Part shown: positions 11,559-23,580 of the stretch, one piece after another | How positions within the stretch are numbered: the stretch's first letter is position 1 | Layout: the number at the start of each line of letters is the position of its first letter | Origin: Saprolegnia diclina VS20 | Taxonomy: Eukaryota; Oomycota; Saprolegniomycetes; Saprolegniales; Saprolegniaceae | Length of the DNA stretch: 49,331 bases | Assembly: GCF_000281045.1 (NCBI RefSeq) | Contig: NW_008246098.1 | Coordinates: 104,404-153,734, forward strand | Reading direction: 5' to 3' | The notes under the pieces: model-generated | Told to the model about the DNA's origin: nothing | What the model saw: only the letters and a program-made list of their open reading frames with translations | Databases searched by the model: none | Position numbers and translations under genes: made by a program

Positions 11559-12564
11559 ATGAGCTCGTCGCCGCCATCGACGACCGCGGTCCAGACCCAG
11601 ACGCCGGCCAAGGTCGTCGACTGCGATGTCTGCCTCGGCTTCACTATCTACACAAGGTACATGCCACCAGCGCCCCACTCGACGCTCATGCGAATCGACT
11701 ACTATTAGTGCTATGCGAGACGCCAAGGAAGACCCGAAGTGCATTGGCGTTCTGCGCACCAAGTCCGCCCGCATTGAAGGCGAGTTTGCCGAGGTAGCTC
11801 ATGGTCAATGCAGACAGTTGGGCTCATGCAGGCGAAGGTGGGCGGGAAGGACGACGGCCGCCAGAAGCGCCTCGTTGTTGACCAGCATGTGAAGGCCTTC
11901 GTCGCTGGTCTCGCCGAGGTAGCAGCGAGCGACGGTAGCTTCAGACACGCTCATTTCCTGCGCAATAGCAACCACACCCGCCGTACAACAAGTCGTTCCG
12001 TGACCTCATTTACATTCCAGCCACGGGCTCGTTTCGGTGCGAGCGCACGTAAGAATCATTCACCTCATGGGTATGTAGGTTTACGTTTGTCGGAGTCACG
12101 CTCTACTCGAAGAAGACGCTGAGCGAAAACAACATGGTGCTGCCCATTTGCCTCGGGTATAGCCGGCTAAAAGTCACGCGGGACGAAGCCCCCGTGTCCG
12201 ACGCTGCGCCTGCCGTGTCGCGCACCCACGCCGCCTTGTCGACCCCAACCGCACCAGGGTAATCGGCACTGTGTGCTCGATACAAGACCTCATTGTTGCT
12301 CGTAGACCTAGCGTCTTGGACAAGCTTCAAGCCGCCTGCTCGTTTACAGCAGTGGCGATGTGGAAATATGGGCACCGCACGGCCGACGGTTTTGGCGAAC
12401 GCTACATCCAGGTACCTCGTGACGTCACAAACCCCTTTTCGACTAAAAGCGCCCAATAGTCGATGGAGCGGCTTGTGGGCAATATGCACAAGCAAGTCGA
12501 CTACATGGCAAAAATGACCCACCGCATCGTGACCTTTGGTGGCAGTCGCAAGTCGAGTGAGTGA
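11559..12564 (+). CDS. hypothetical protein, seven short exons
   Basis: No family recognised. Seven exons join in phase to exactly 243 codons including the stop: 11559-11656, 11709-11793, 11832-11918, 11969-12036, 12079-12258, 12306-12411 and 12460-12564. All six introns (38-52 nt) start GT and end AG, five of them TAG. The 242-residue product begins MSSSPPSTTAVQTQT and continues with a CDVCLGFTIY segment, a charged helical region, a hydrophobic strand-rich core (LIYIPATGSF, FTFVGVTLYS, NMVLPICLGYS), a Ser/Pro/Thr linker, and a C-terminal helix rich in Met, His and Lys. There is no signal peptide and no long membrane helix. Perfect phase through seven exons argues for a real intact gene. A soluble protein is likely; the function is unknown. 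Confidence 0.68.
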
Positions 12565-14530
12565 GCTCGCGTCGTGTCGATTGAAAACAGCAAAACTACT
12601 AACTACAACTATATATCATCGTCCAGCACATTGTAAATTGGGCGTCAAAGCCTGACAATCTGACTGGGAACAGAAGTCGTTCTTGGCAGAGGTGTTGGAA
12701 TTGAGATAGCAACTGGAATTGCACGGTCGTGCTTCAACTGCGACGGACGGTCACTGAAATCTTCATATTGTTTAAACGCTTTCGCAGAACGTCTTCACCA
12801 AAAGTCAAGTACTAGTATGATGTACAAGTAGGGTGGGAGATGTACACTACCGGTACAGTGCCGTGGTACGGGGCGACGCAGCATACCTTCGCATGGTATC
12901 TTCGTACATGTACGTACCGTATACCTCCACGAGATCTGTGGTTGAGAGCTGAAATGGCACCTTCGCCCCGATATGTGCAGCATCGGCCGTCAAAATTACA
13001 TATCTCAATAACCACGTGCATCGACGAATGCGTTGCTGTCGAGACCCATGCCCAATCCAGTCCAGTGGGTATCCGACATGATCTACACTGTACATTAACG
13101 CGGATAAAATCTGCGAACGTTGACAACGTGGAGGTCGGACACACTTGGGTGATGCGACGAGACAAAATTCAATCGAATGCGATGTCGACTACACCGCACG
13201 AGAGTGCGTAATGCCGCACAGATCTATTTGAAACCAGCTTCTTGGACGAAACATCGCACGCCTTCAGTGGCGCAGCAGTCTGGCTACTTCTTGATCAGCG
13301 ACTGCGTTTGAAACGGTGGAAACAGCACGAGAAATGAAACAAGGCTGCGATGGCGGATGACAAATTGTGCTCGACGTCGATGCCTTCATGTACCAGAAAC
13401 CGTCTACGGCTCTGATCAACGAGCTCCTGAATCGCCGAGTGCTGAGCAAAACAAGTGTCTTTGGCATCTGCCAGCCGTTTCTGGGAGTGTCCAATCTGAA
13501 AGAAGACAACTTTGGAAATGGTACTTCTACTGGGGCGTCGTCTGTCTCTACTTCTCTTCTTCTCTTGCTTTGTTCTTCGTGCGCTGGGCCTTCTGAGTCA
13601 CCTTTTTTACACTTTTTGAAATCTCGAACGAAAATGTTGGACAAACAAGAGTTTTCGCGTGGGCCGTTTTTGCGAGTGATAATGCGGGATCGCTTGCTCA
13701 TAAGAGGTTCAGGTTGGTAATGGCGATGCCACTGGGGCCGTCGCGCCTTTTCTCGTTCTATCCTTCTTTTCTTCTTCTGTCATTCTTCGTGCGCTCGACG
13801 TTCTGCGCATAATACTATTTCTTGACATCACACCGTGTGCAAGGTGCTTGCGCTCTAAACCTACAAGTCATAATACTGGCGTTGGAGTCGATCCTTGACA
13901 ATTTGCTCCAATTTGATGTCGCCGAGTATGCGTTTGTGGCGTCCCCAGCTTCGCTCTTCTCGGAGGCCGACGCACCTGTTGACGCGGCAGTCCGAGCAAG
14001 AGCAACAACAGAACAGCCACAACACACGGGAGCCGTGGACAAGGAGGACGCACTTGGCGCTGGTTCCTGCGATATGAAGTCTCCGACAACGTCCGCTGCA
14101 CCAATGGCCCATGCTCAGTCGACAAGTGAGTTGTTGGTATTCCAATTCAGACTATCGCCGACCTAGAGGACGAGGTACAAAGTTTCACGAAGAGACATAG
14201 TGCGTCGATCGTGTGCAAATAGCTCGGTCGCTCCAAGCGAACCGACGAGCGGATCGACCACATTGGCCAGGGAGTGCGGAAACCGAATCTGCTCCTGTGT
14301 GGCTCAGAAACAATGGGCTCGGTGCAGCAAAGGCGAGATTTTGTGCGTTTTGTTTCATGTTTTATAGCGGTGGCGTCCCACGAGTCGAGACGGACATGGT
14401 TTGTCCGTATTGACAAACGACGACACGTTGTCGAATCTACGGCAGCATCGCCATGTTTGATCGACGTTGTGTTATGACTCGACTTTCTTCTTGCTAACTA
14501 CTCTATTATTATTAATGCTAGTACCTCGTA
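12565..14530. other. gene-poor interval with short unplaced open frames
   Basis: No gene can be supported. Open frames near 13260-13720 and 13820-14166 lack family motifs and consistent splicing. Two similar CT-rich segments ending in ttcttcgtgcgct occur at about 13551-13595 and 13755-13806, suggesting a small local duplication. The end next to the bZIP gene (14480-14530) is AT-rich. Confidence 0.5.
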
Positions 14531-15241
14531 CTATAACTGAATGGTTCGCGACCGGGCTTTTGTCTCCAAATAGGTCATGATCTCGATGACGTCGTCGACG
14601 TGCGGCCACAGCGCCGTGAGCAGCGCCGCGTACTGCGGGTCGATCTCGAGTCGCTTGACGCGAAAGTGTTCGTCAAAGGTCACGTGGCACGTCCAGCGCA
14701 AAGGCGGCGGCGACCGGTGACACATGGTGCGGAATAACGGATTCGACCCGAGGATCGCCTCTACGTCGGGGTACATGGCCTCGGCGCTCTCGCGTGGCGA
14801 CTCGAACCCCACGCGCAGTTGTAGTCGCACGAGGCGGCGGGCGACGACGTCGACCGACTCGAGTGCCATCGCAAACCCGCGGGCGGCCTGGCACGATCGT
14901 TTCCAGCGCTCGATCATGTTGACGGGCCCGACGACCGCGCCGTTGAAGGCAATGTCGGGGCGGAAGAGGCTGCTAAGGAGTGCCTCCTGCGTGTGGGCGA
15001 CGGCCGGCGACCATCCCGTCGCGAGCGCGGCCACGGTGCGCTGGACGACGCCCAGTAGCGCGCTGATCGGGACGTGCTCAGCGAACTTGTCGCTCAGCGT
15101 CGACTCGAGGTCGGCTGTTTCGTGGCGCAGACGGGCGACGCTCGTCTCGAGCGAGGCCAGGCGGGCCTTTTCCTGCGCGCGTAGCTTGCGCTTGTTCATC
15201 TTGCGCCGGTGGCGGACCATGGCGGTGTCGTCCAGGTCCAT
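14531..15241 (-). CDS. bZIP-like transcription factor, paralogue of the gene at 9209
   Basis: A single exon of 236 residues from the ATG at 15239-15241. The basic segment RHRRKMNKRKLRAQEKAR (residues 10-27) is almost identical to the first bZIP gene. The zipper has heptad positions L31, L38 and L45. Again the canonical Asn position is Arg (R13), with the conserved Arg at 21. The C-terminal part aligns with the paralogue (LFRPDIAFNG; MIERWKRSC; a long strand/helix region ending near the stop). It has no Pro-rich leader, unlike its paralogue. The two genes are about 4.5 kb apart on the same strand with an unrelated plus-strand gene between them. Nuclear localisation and DNA binding are inferred from the motif. 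Confidence 0.82.
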   Translation of the reverse strand: MDLDDTAMVRHRRKMNKRKLRAQEKARLASLETSVARLRHETADLESTLSDKFAEHVPISALLGVVQRTVAALATGWSPAVAHTQEALLSSLFRPDIAFNGAVVGPVNMIERWKRSCQAARGFAMALESVDVVARRLVRLQLRVGFESPRESAEAMYPDVEAILGSNPLFRTMCHRSPPPLRWTCHVTFDEHFRVKRLEIDPQYAALLTALWPHVDDVIEIMTYLETKARSRTIQL

Positions 15242-16445
15242 TCGCGCTCTGAATGGGTTTGGATCGGCACCGGCTTGGCTGCATATGCTTTGTATGCAGG
15301 CGGCGGCTGTGACGTTTCTGGGTTGAGTCTCCAGAGGTATTCGGTCGTCAGTTCAGCAGGCCCCAAACGACCTTCCGTCGTGCGCCTATCCGGACCCGCC
15401 AAATAATTCGCCAAAATGAGTCGACGCTCGACCAGAACGAAGCCACGACCACCCGCAACACCGCTGTCGATGGCTGCATCAAAGACAGATCGCTGCGTGC
15501 TGCACATATACCACCTTGTGACTGCCCGTACATGCGCAGGCCGGTGGCCTTTTTCTTTCCGCGGATTCTTCCTTCTTGATCCTCCCTTTTCCATGGACAT
15601 GGACACGGCCACCCTCGCTGTGCTTGTGCAGCCGTGTCGGTGTATTAGTTGCGCACTGCCACAATACTGCACCTTGGACGTGGTGTGTATTTGTCTAAGG
15701 GAATTGCGACACGGCGATCCAGATAACCGTTGAAGGCACGCCGTGTCTTGACCCTGATCGGTCGTGGCGTGGGTTCCTCGACGCGTACCCCGAGTGAATT
15801 GGTTGGATGTCGCAGCTCAAGCGCAGGCGGCTCGATTCATCAGATATCGATCTCACGACGCTAAGAACTTGTCTTTGTGTTGCGACGCCAATTTTTGGCT
15901 TGCTTCCCAGAGGCCGGTGTCGCATGGCTTGTCGTCGTCCGCGTTCCAACCACACGTACTGGAGCTAGAAGCTGTTTACGCACGGGGTTCGGACCCTGCG
16001 AAGGGGCCCGGTCGGCCCACTCTGAAGAGGCTGTCTTGCCGAAGAAGGAGATGGCGCCTCCAACATGGCAGTGGCAATTTCTCTGACCACAAATGACTCA
16101 GCAACACAAGTGCACCAAATCGGAACGCCAACGCGAACGGATTACGTAGTCCTCGACACGTGCCACCAGATCTTCTCTTTGTGGTCCACGCCGCGCTGTG
16201 ATTGGATACATTTGAAAAAGGCAAGTGTTTTCGACCAATCGTTTGCTTGGAAACTCCCGCCGGACGCAAAAGATCGCAAGTTTGAAAAGCAGACGCGGTT
16301 GCAAGTCTTCTACCACTTGACGCACGCGCCAGCTGCGTCGCACTGCCTCAAACAAAGTCCAGTCGATCGAAACACGCGCTCAGGACAAGCGGAGACCTTT
16401 CTTCCCGTCGAAATTGGACCGGCGCCTACACGCTGCATTAGGACA
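15242..16445. other. intergenic region
   Basis: Lies between the bZIP start (15241) and the stop of the PX/RCC1/TBC gene (16446), both on the minus strand. No coding region is supported. It should contain the bZIP promoter. Confidence 0.55.
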
Positions 16446-19400
16446 CTAGGGCCAGCTGGCCAGTCGTCTGTACCGCGTGAGGGTCGTTGGAAACAGCGCT
16501 GGCTCCGCAGGCAGGTGCGGCTGGTAAAAGTACACGTTCTGCACTGCGCTGTCGAGGCCCGTCGTGATACGGCTCGGCAGACTCGTGGTCGCTATTGCGT
16601 CAAAGAGGCGGTCTTCCGTCAGCGTCTACAAGGCGCTGAGTGCCTCCTCTCGATGAAAGCTATCGCACCGAAGCCCACTGCGCGTGGTACTGATGGTGGC
16701 GCTGCAGCAGTGGCAGCGCTTCCTCGAGCTCGCTCTGGAGCAGCGTCGGCGAGAGAAGCGAGATGATGCCTAGCGCCGTCCGGAAGAGAAACCCGACGCC
16801 ATCGAGGAGGAAGCAGTCAAAGACCTACGCGATACCGATAGCCCATCGCTACAATAACAGCAACAGTACGCGCGAAGCCACCTCGAGCGGCAGTACTTGG
16901 AGGAAGAGCGTTTGGAGCCAATTCATGAGGTACATGGAGGTCTGGATGCCGAGGCCCATGAGATGCGCATGCACGTCGGGGAGCGTCGATGCAAAGTAGT
17001 CGTCGTAGTAGGCATAGTAGACGTCTACAACGACTCGTCAAATTGAACAGCAGAAGAAACATACGCGAGAGATCCGCCTTGAGCAGGTAAAAGGTAAAGA
17101 GGTGCTCGTGGACCATGACGTTGGCCAAGCACTGAAACGTCAAGTACCTACGCGGTAGATCGGGCGGGAGCTTCTCTCCACCGACGCTGTACCGGTCTGT
17201 CGGGATGTGCAGGCAGAGGAGCGCGGCGATGTACGACATGCCCTGGATGTAGCCCAGGTCCGGCCGGTAACACGCGTACGTCTCGAGCACCTCGCGCAAA
17301 AACTCAAAGTACGGACCTACGACCGTCTTTGAGCAGTGGACGCGGCCTTGCCACGTACCGCTCGCGTCAAAGAGCTTGAGCGACGGAAACGTGCGCGGCA
17401 GATCCGTGTGGATCAACATCACCGTGTGCTCGCGACCTTCGGTCGGCAGCATCTCGCCCGACCCTACGCCTTGTGAGCGCCGTCAAGAGCAGCGTCGTTG
17501 ACACGTACGGGCCTTTGTGGCGCGGTGGCGGTAGATGTCGTACATCTCGGGCGTGATCTTGAGCCCATTTCCGATCGCGAGCGGCCACACGGTGGAGCGG
17601 ATCGAGGGCGGAATGCCCTGGCGCCAGAGCGACTGCGCCAGCGCCGAGTCCTTCATCTCACTCCAGTGCCGCAAAATGCGGTTCCGCCAGAGCTACACAT
17701 TATCGTTGTATCCAGGCTGGTGGTCGCAGAATGGACCTTTTTTGTCCGACGAAGCTCTTCTTCTCGTGCAACACCGCTGTGCGGTGGCTCGCTGTGGCCA
17801 CCACCACCAAATGGCTCGGGCTCGACCGGCGCCGTCTCGACCATCTCCCGTGGCCTACATTCGACCTCAGCACGTCACCCTGCGAGGCGGCATACAGCTG
17901 AACGGCAACCGTAAACTTGTGGCCGCACGCCACGCGCAGCGCCAGGCTCGGATCAAAGCAGTCGAGACGCTACGCGTGTTAGTCGCCCACCTTTTGTAAA
18001 CGACGTACCTCGGGCGTATCGCGGTTCTGGACGTGGCCAAGCCCACACGCGCCGTACATGTTGAGCCCCCACGCGAGCTACGACGGGTGGGTCCTCGCTC
18101 GAATCGCGAGGCGCTTACCATGACGTTTTGCGTCGTTGTCGCCACCGAATGAAACGCGCCGCAGTACACTGTCTGCACTTGGTCAGGGGGACCCATGCAG
18201 TGGCTCATGTCGACAAACTCCGGCACGGGCTACGACCGCTTTGAGTTGGTGGTCGTACAGTATGTTCGCACCTGGTACACACTGCCCTTGCCGAGCTGGC
18301 CGTACTCGCCGAGTCCCCAGCTAAAGACATCGCCTTGCAGCGAGAGTGCCAAAGTGTGCGTGTAGCCGCACGCCACTTGGACAATCTACGTCCAGTTTAG
18401 TACGCAGGAATATCTTAAAACACACCTCGTACGGAGCGAGGGCGTCGACGCGAACAGGCGCGCACTGGTCTTGGTTGGCGTACCCGAGACCGCACTGGCC
18501 CTCGCCCTGCTTGCCCCAGCAGTACACGCGACCGGCCTACATCTCGTTCGTTTGCGAATGTTGCACAATATTGTCTTACCAGCGTCAGTGCAACGGTAAA
18601 GTTCCAGCCGCAGCACACCGCGGTCCACTCGTCCACTGGCGACGCAAGGGCTTCCGGCGTCTACGAATCAAGTCGAATTTGCTTCGCATCGATGCGTCCG
18701 CACCATTTTGAACGTTGCGACGTCAGCACCGAGGCCGAGACGACCGTTCTTGGCACGCCCAAAGGTATAGAGACCGTGCGTCGCGGTGACGACGGCCGTG
18801 TGCGCACCGCCGCAGCTCGCTTGCACGACACTAAGTCTGATGAGCACATTCGCATGCATCGGTGGAGAGGACCGCTGGGAGAGGAGGCTCATGACTTTGC
18901 GTGGAATCGCTCGGTCGCGAATGTCGCCGTGGCCGAGCCGTCCGTCCTCGCCACTGCCCCACGTGTACAGCTACGCGCAGCACTTGATGCCGCCTGCGCC
19001 ATCATCCAAGTACCTCGCCGTGCTGGCTGATCGCAGCCGCGTGTTGCGCGCCGCATGCAATACTCACGATCCGCGACCCGTTCAGCGCCTTGTCCAGCGC
19101 AAACTGCTCGATAAGGTGTGGCGCCAAAAAGCCTAGGCCAAGGATAACGGTACTTCGGTGTGGGTTGGCCAACGTACCGTCGCCCCGCTTTTCTTCGTCA
19201 GGCCCAAAGCTGTAGAGATCGCCCGAGTCTACACCCGCCTCGAACATTCGGCTCGTAGGCTCAAAGAAGTGACCTGTGAGGTACAAGAGGCGCTCGCCGC
19301 CCGACGCGACTTGAGCGATGGCTTGGCCGCGCAAGATCGCATGCTCCGTGGGCCGCAACACCAAGTGCTGCTGCACGCTCGAGGTATCTGGAATGCGTCC

Positions 19401-20970
19401 CCACACGTACACTAGGCGACGAGCTTCACGCCTACTTCCCACACGCCAACGCACCGTGGGAGATGTACCCGTCCATCGAAGGGGTCGTCACTGGCAGCAG
19501 CGCGGGCATCGCCGGTGGCGTCTCCTCCGATTCGGCCATCGCATCCGAGTGGACCTTGACCTCGGTCGTCGTCAGCAGCTGTTGCGCTGCGAGCCACGCC
19601 GCTTGGGCGGTCGCGAGGGAGGCGTCGCACTTGCGCACGGTCTCCAAGACGACCTCGGCGAGGTGCGCGCGTTCGGCTAGGACGCGCTTTGTCGGATGGG
19701 CAATCGGAGTCTCGTTCTGGCTCCAAAACGTGTCCTTGACGTCCGGAAAGACCTGCGATTCGAACCTATGAAAGCGACTTCTCCCGCTCTGCGCACCTGT
19801 CGACAGAGCTGCTGCAACGGCTGGAGGACATGCCGGCCACAGTCGCGCTCGAGGCTCTTGAAGGCCGCCATGCGATTCATCGCTGACGTCATGGCCAAGC
19901 GCGGTGCACTCGCGAGCAACGGCAGGCGCGCACATCGCTCGAGCTCCACCTGCATGGTCTCGGCCGCTTGGCTCCACGCGGCGGCCGCGTGCACATAGGC
20001 TTGAACGCAGTTCCATAGCGCGTGGCATTGCCCCTCGGCCTGCAGCACGTCGTTGCGGAACGCGTTGGCGACGTCCACAGCCGGCAGCCTACGCGCATTT
20101 GCATGTTCTACTGGTTTTGACTCGGGCGACGCACGGTGTCTCTACATGGCACGCGTGATGACGACCTATTCGGTAAACGCTGCTTACCATCGCCAAAGTC
20201 TTCGCTGTCGTAGCTCTCAATGTCGGGCCACGTGCCGCCAGACGACTAGCATTGTCGACGCAGTGTCCCTTCAATTCGCCGAACGTACCATCGATGGGTT
20301 GCGGGAAGGTACGTCGAGCTCCGTCGGCGTCGCCCAGGACGGCAGTGGCGGCGTCACGGGCGCCGGCGGTCGGTTCTTGTTGGCCGACACAAAGTCGCAG
20401 TACGTCTACGGCGCCATTGGGCTTTTGGCCTCCGACGCGCGACGGACCTGCATGTCGAGGCCAGCCGTCGACTCGACATCGTGGTGCTTGCCCGCGTGGT
20501 GCGCTTGGCGCAGCTCGAGAAAGACCTCTTCGACAAAGTGGCGAAGACCTTCGTACCTGCGCCAGCGTGAGATACTATCGATCGATGGATTATGATGATC
20601 GAGTCGGACCGGTGGCAGAGCTGCTCGTCCGTGAGCGGGAAAGGCTGCAGCGCGTACTTGGGCGGGAGGCCCACGGACGGGTGAAAGTGCAGCTTGGAGG
20701 CCAAGATGGCAATTTGCGAGTAGCGCCTGCAGCCTGCTGAGCACATGGCCGCGCCGGTCGTCGGACGTACCGGTAGACGAGGAACGAGACTGGCGCCGCC
20801 ATGCCTTCCATGGGCACGTGGGCGACCTCGATGACGTACACGACGCACGGCCGCTCCGAGCGCGCGTCCAGCGCGCTGTAGAAGCCGATGACGCGGACGT
20901 CCCGCAGCGTCCCGAAGCCACGTCGGTACTCCATGTCACCAACTCGGATTTTGGGAAGATCTGCCAATTG
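16446..20970 (-). CDS. PX - BAR-like - RCC1 repeat - TBC (Rab-GAP) fusion protein
   Basis: One multi-exon gene read from about 20970 to TAG at 16446-16448. First is a PX domain ([13 protein letters not shown]; then [17 protein letters not shown]), a phosphoinositide reader. Next comes a Pro-rich linker, then a long helical region (about 20090-19480) resembling a BAR/sorting-nexin C-terminus. RCC1 repeats follow (about 19400-17880: [63 protein letters not shown]). Last is a TBC domain (about 17700-16560) with both GAP fingers: Arg in [10 protein letters not shown] and Gln in YIQGMSY. I checked three domain junctions: HisValTyrVal at 19410 (helical to RCC1), CRQ/VFPDV within the helical region, and VQL/PREMVE before TBC. 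All join in phase with 42-47 nt introns, which supports one protein. Predicted role: endosomal Rab-GTPase inactivation. The start exon is uncertain; ATG 20934 or an upstream exon are the options. Confidence 0.82.
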
Positions 20971-21493
20971 TCGTGTGGCATCTGCCGAATTTAATGGTTT
21001 AATTGCGGCATGGCCGACCAGGTCCTTGCGACGCAGCAGTGCTGCCGTAGTCGATCAACGAGTGAAGCGATGGCCTCTTGCCACTTCATGGTGGACCTGT
21101 CGCCACCAGAGGTTGAAGCTCCAGAGCGTTCGTAGACATGAGCCGACGCAAAACCCTTCCCCTAGTGTCATCCTGGCAGTGCGCTGCAGCGACAACCCGG
21201 TGTGCACTACATGCAAGTTTGCACCGAACGTGCTGTGTCTTCGGATTGTTCTGCCCTTGCGGTGTCATGCTTCAACACAGTGCTCTGCATCCAACGCCCA
21301 CGACACATGGCCTGCCCAGTTACACGTTTCTGGGACTTTGGCTGGCCCATGACGACGAAGGAAGCAACCCGCCCTGACGCTGTGAGCCAAAACACAAGTG
21401 ATCTCGTCTCGCGGTGGGTGTGGACACCACGAGAGCACGCAATCCATGGTCCCACAACAGTCATATTGTCCGCATCATCATCGCCAACGTAGC
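20971..21493. other. intergenic region upstream of the PX/TBC gene
   Basis: Holds the 3' flank of family gene B and the 5' end region of the PX/RCC1/TBC gene. A possible upstream coding exon for the latter starts with an ATG at 21087-21089 (minus), but I found no splice that joins it in phase. The part from 21430 on belongs to the repeat shared with gene D. Confidence 0.5.
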
Positions 21494-22732
21494 CTACATG
21501 TCGCCATTGCACTCGTCCAGCAGCACGCGGTCGTAGATCATCTCGAGATGCAAGTCGGTCGACTCGGCGTGGACGTTGGCCATGCGACGTGTCGCACCGT
21601 CCGTTGGGTCGTACGCTGCTGTCGTCACCAGCACGTCCCGCGCCAGCAGCACCACCAAGCTCGCATCTTGGCGTCGCCAGAGCGTTCGGAAGCCATGACC
21701 GCGCTCGGTCGGATGGCGAGGCCATACAAACACGTCCAGATGCAGCCCGTCGACATCGCTCCACCCGACATAGTCGGCCAAGGCGCCATGCGGCCACGTG
21801 TGCATCGCATGCGGCATGTGGTCCAGCGCAAAGGCGGTCGGCGGCGACGGCCACGCCGGCCATCGGCTCTGCACCTACAGAGCAAGATGAGTCATCGGTT
21901 CATTGGCCACACGACCACTGGACGATCTCGTGTCATTGAAATATCGTCCCGTGACACTTGGTGTTTCTATGGATTTTTTTACGCGCGACACATTTTCTGT
22001 GCCGGCGTCCGACGTACCGAGAAGACGTGGCCGTCAAGGCAGAGACGGAGACCGCACGCGCCGAGCCAGCTCCAGAGCACGTCGAGAAAGGACGGCGTCT
22101 GCAGCGCACGGACGATCGGCGTCGCGACGCGCCAGGCCCAGACGCCACCGTAGACGGCGTCTGGTCGCATCAACGGTTGCGTCCGCGCCTACGTGCTGCG
22201 TCAGCGCCGTCGCCCGACGTGTCGTACCACGTGCGACGTCTGCAAGATGCGGGCAAAGACCGCAAACCCGATCGCGTGCGAGGGCTGTGGGACGGTTGGC
22301 GGCGGCAGCTGCGCCGAGAGACTGCTTGTGCTCTCGCCGAGCGTCGCCAAGACCACGTCGAGGCTTCTCGCGAGCGACTCGACGGCGCGGTTGTACGCTT
22401 CGTGGAGCTCCGTGTTGTCGTAGATGCTGCCGTCGTACCGCCGACAAAAGTCGTGGATCCTCGACGACAACGTGATGAACCAGCAGAGGACGGCGAGCGC
22501 AATCGTCTCGAGGCGCGAGGCCGCGTCGTCAAATGGCGCGAGCTGACGCAAGAGGAAGAGAGCGGGCGGCTGGCGCACACCAGGCACATGACGGGCGGCC
22601 TCGGCCCAGACGCGCGCCTCGATGGCCGGTGCGACCGCCGTGACGGGCACCTGCGCGCAAAGCTCGAAAAGCTGGAGAAGCCGCGCGGCCGTCTCTTGCG
22701 TGGACGAGCGCGGCAGCTCGGCGTACTCGACG
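21430..22732 (-). repeat. 1.3 kb near-identical inverted repeat, copy in gene B
   Basis: This block matches 29063-30364 in opposite orientation. The match starts at the codons for VEYAELPRSS, includes two introns, the last exons, the stop codon and about 60 bases of 3' flank, and ends at the bases gattgcgtgctctcg. Outside both edges the two loci are clearly different. Only a small number of substitutions are visible, among them TAG versus TAA stop codons. Confidence 0.85.
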
Positions 22733-23580
22733 TCCAACTGGTGCGTTGACGCAAAGATGGCGCTGCTGCTGGACGCCGACAGCAGCGACGGAACCGGTCG
22801 CGGCACGTTGGCGACGACGATCTTGGCCCGGCGGTACGACGCAATCGTGAACGGCGAAGACGCCAGCGTCGCGACGAGTGTGAGGTGGTCGTCAACGCTC
22901 TGTTGAAAGAGGTACGTCTATGCACGTGTCAAGGAAAGCATTCCTTTCGCTGGGTGTAGACCTGGAGGACGTGCTTCTGGCTTCGGTTCCGCGTGCTGGA
23001 GCTGCCGTGCCAATCGTAGTGCCATCCGTCGGAGCGCTTGCGGTTGAACTCAAACACGATGCCCTAGACCACGCTCGAACCGCTATCATAGCGTCAGTAA
23101 CGTACATCGGTGCTGGCGACGACGACACCAAGAAGCCACGTGCCACGGGGTTCGGTGCGACTTCGGACGTCGCTACGCAGCGCAGTCAGCATCGTCGGCG
23201 GGCGATGGGCGGCCCCGACGCTCTCAAAGCGAGCGTATGCCACGACGGACGTCGCATCGACGCCGGTGACGCGGACGCTCACGGACGCGCCACAGTTGCG
23301 GTACGAACTGTGGGGGCAGCAAGCGGGGCGGCAGTGCGGGAAGCATCTACGGGCGTCCGTGAGCCCGCGACCGTTGCTTCGTTGCGTACCGGAGCACCTA
23401 CGCCGATCGTGAGACGACAAATGAACGAACGGTCGTGGTACCTTGAGGCCCTGGGCATGGTGGCAGCTGCGGGGGACAGCATGAAGGCCTGGTCCAGCGT
23501 TCACGGCAGACGTACCGAAGGTAGCTCGACTCAAAGACGTCTGCACGGTCGCAGTCGCGCCGGAAGTACGCAAGTCGCAT
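21494..23580 (-). CDS. novel-family protein B (Cys-cluster member, intact)
   Basis: Unknown function, about 560 residues, intact across all exons. Exon 1 starts at the ATG 23578-23580 with a short leader, then YFRRDC and SYLR. Exon 2 encodes CHHAQGLK. The 8-nt microexon (23390-23397) adds VLR. Exon 4 carries the Cys cluster CFPHCRPACCPHSSYRNCG followed by VSVRV and YARFES. Exon 5 has GWHYDWHGSSS, and exon 6 has SPFTIASYRRAK and a long helical region starting ELPRSSTQETAARLLQLF. Two further exons include GGVWAWR and YVGWSDVDGLHLDV. The stop is TAG at 21494. From about 22732 to the stop and beyond it is almost identical to gene D, whereas the 5' part is clearly different. There is no signal peptide, so it is probably intracellular; the paired CxxxC..CC motif suggests metal or disulphide chemistry (inference). 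Confidence 0.75.
23390..23397 (-). other. 8-nt microexon of family gene B
   Basis: Reads GTGCTCCG on the coding strand. Flanking introns are 23398-23441 (ends GTAG) and 23348-23389 (starts GTACG, ends GTAG). Splicing it in restores the frame from QGLK to CFPHC. Confidence 0.75.

Noticed and set aside
16065-16766. 233-codon plus-strand open frame
   Set aside because: Overlaps, in antisense, the last exons of the TBC domain, which have clear family sequence; no motif of its own.
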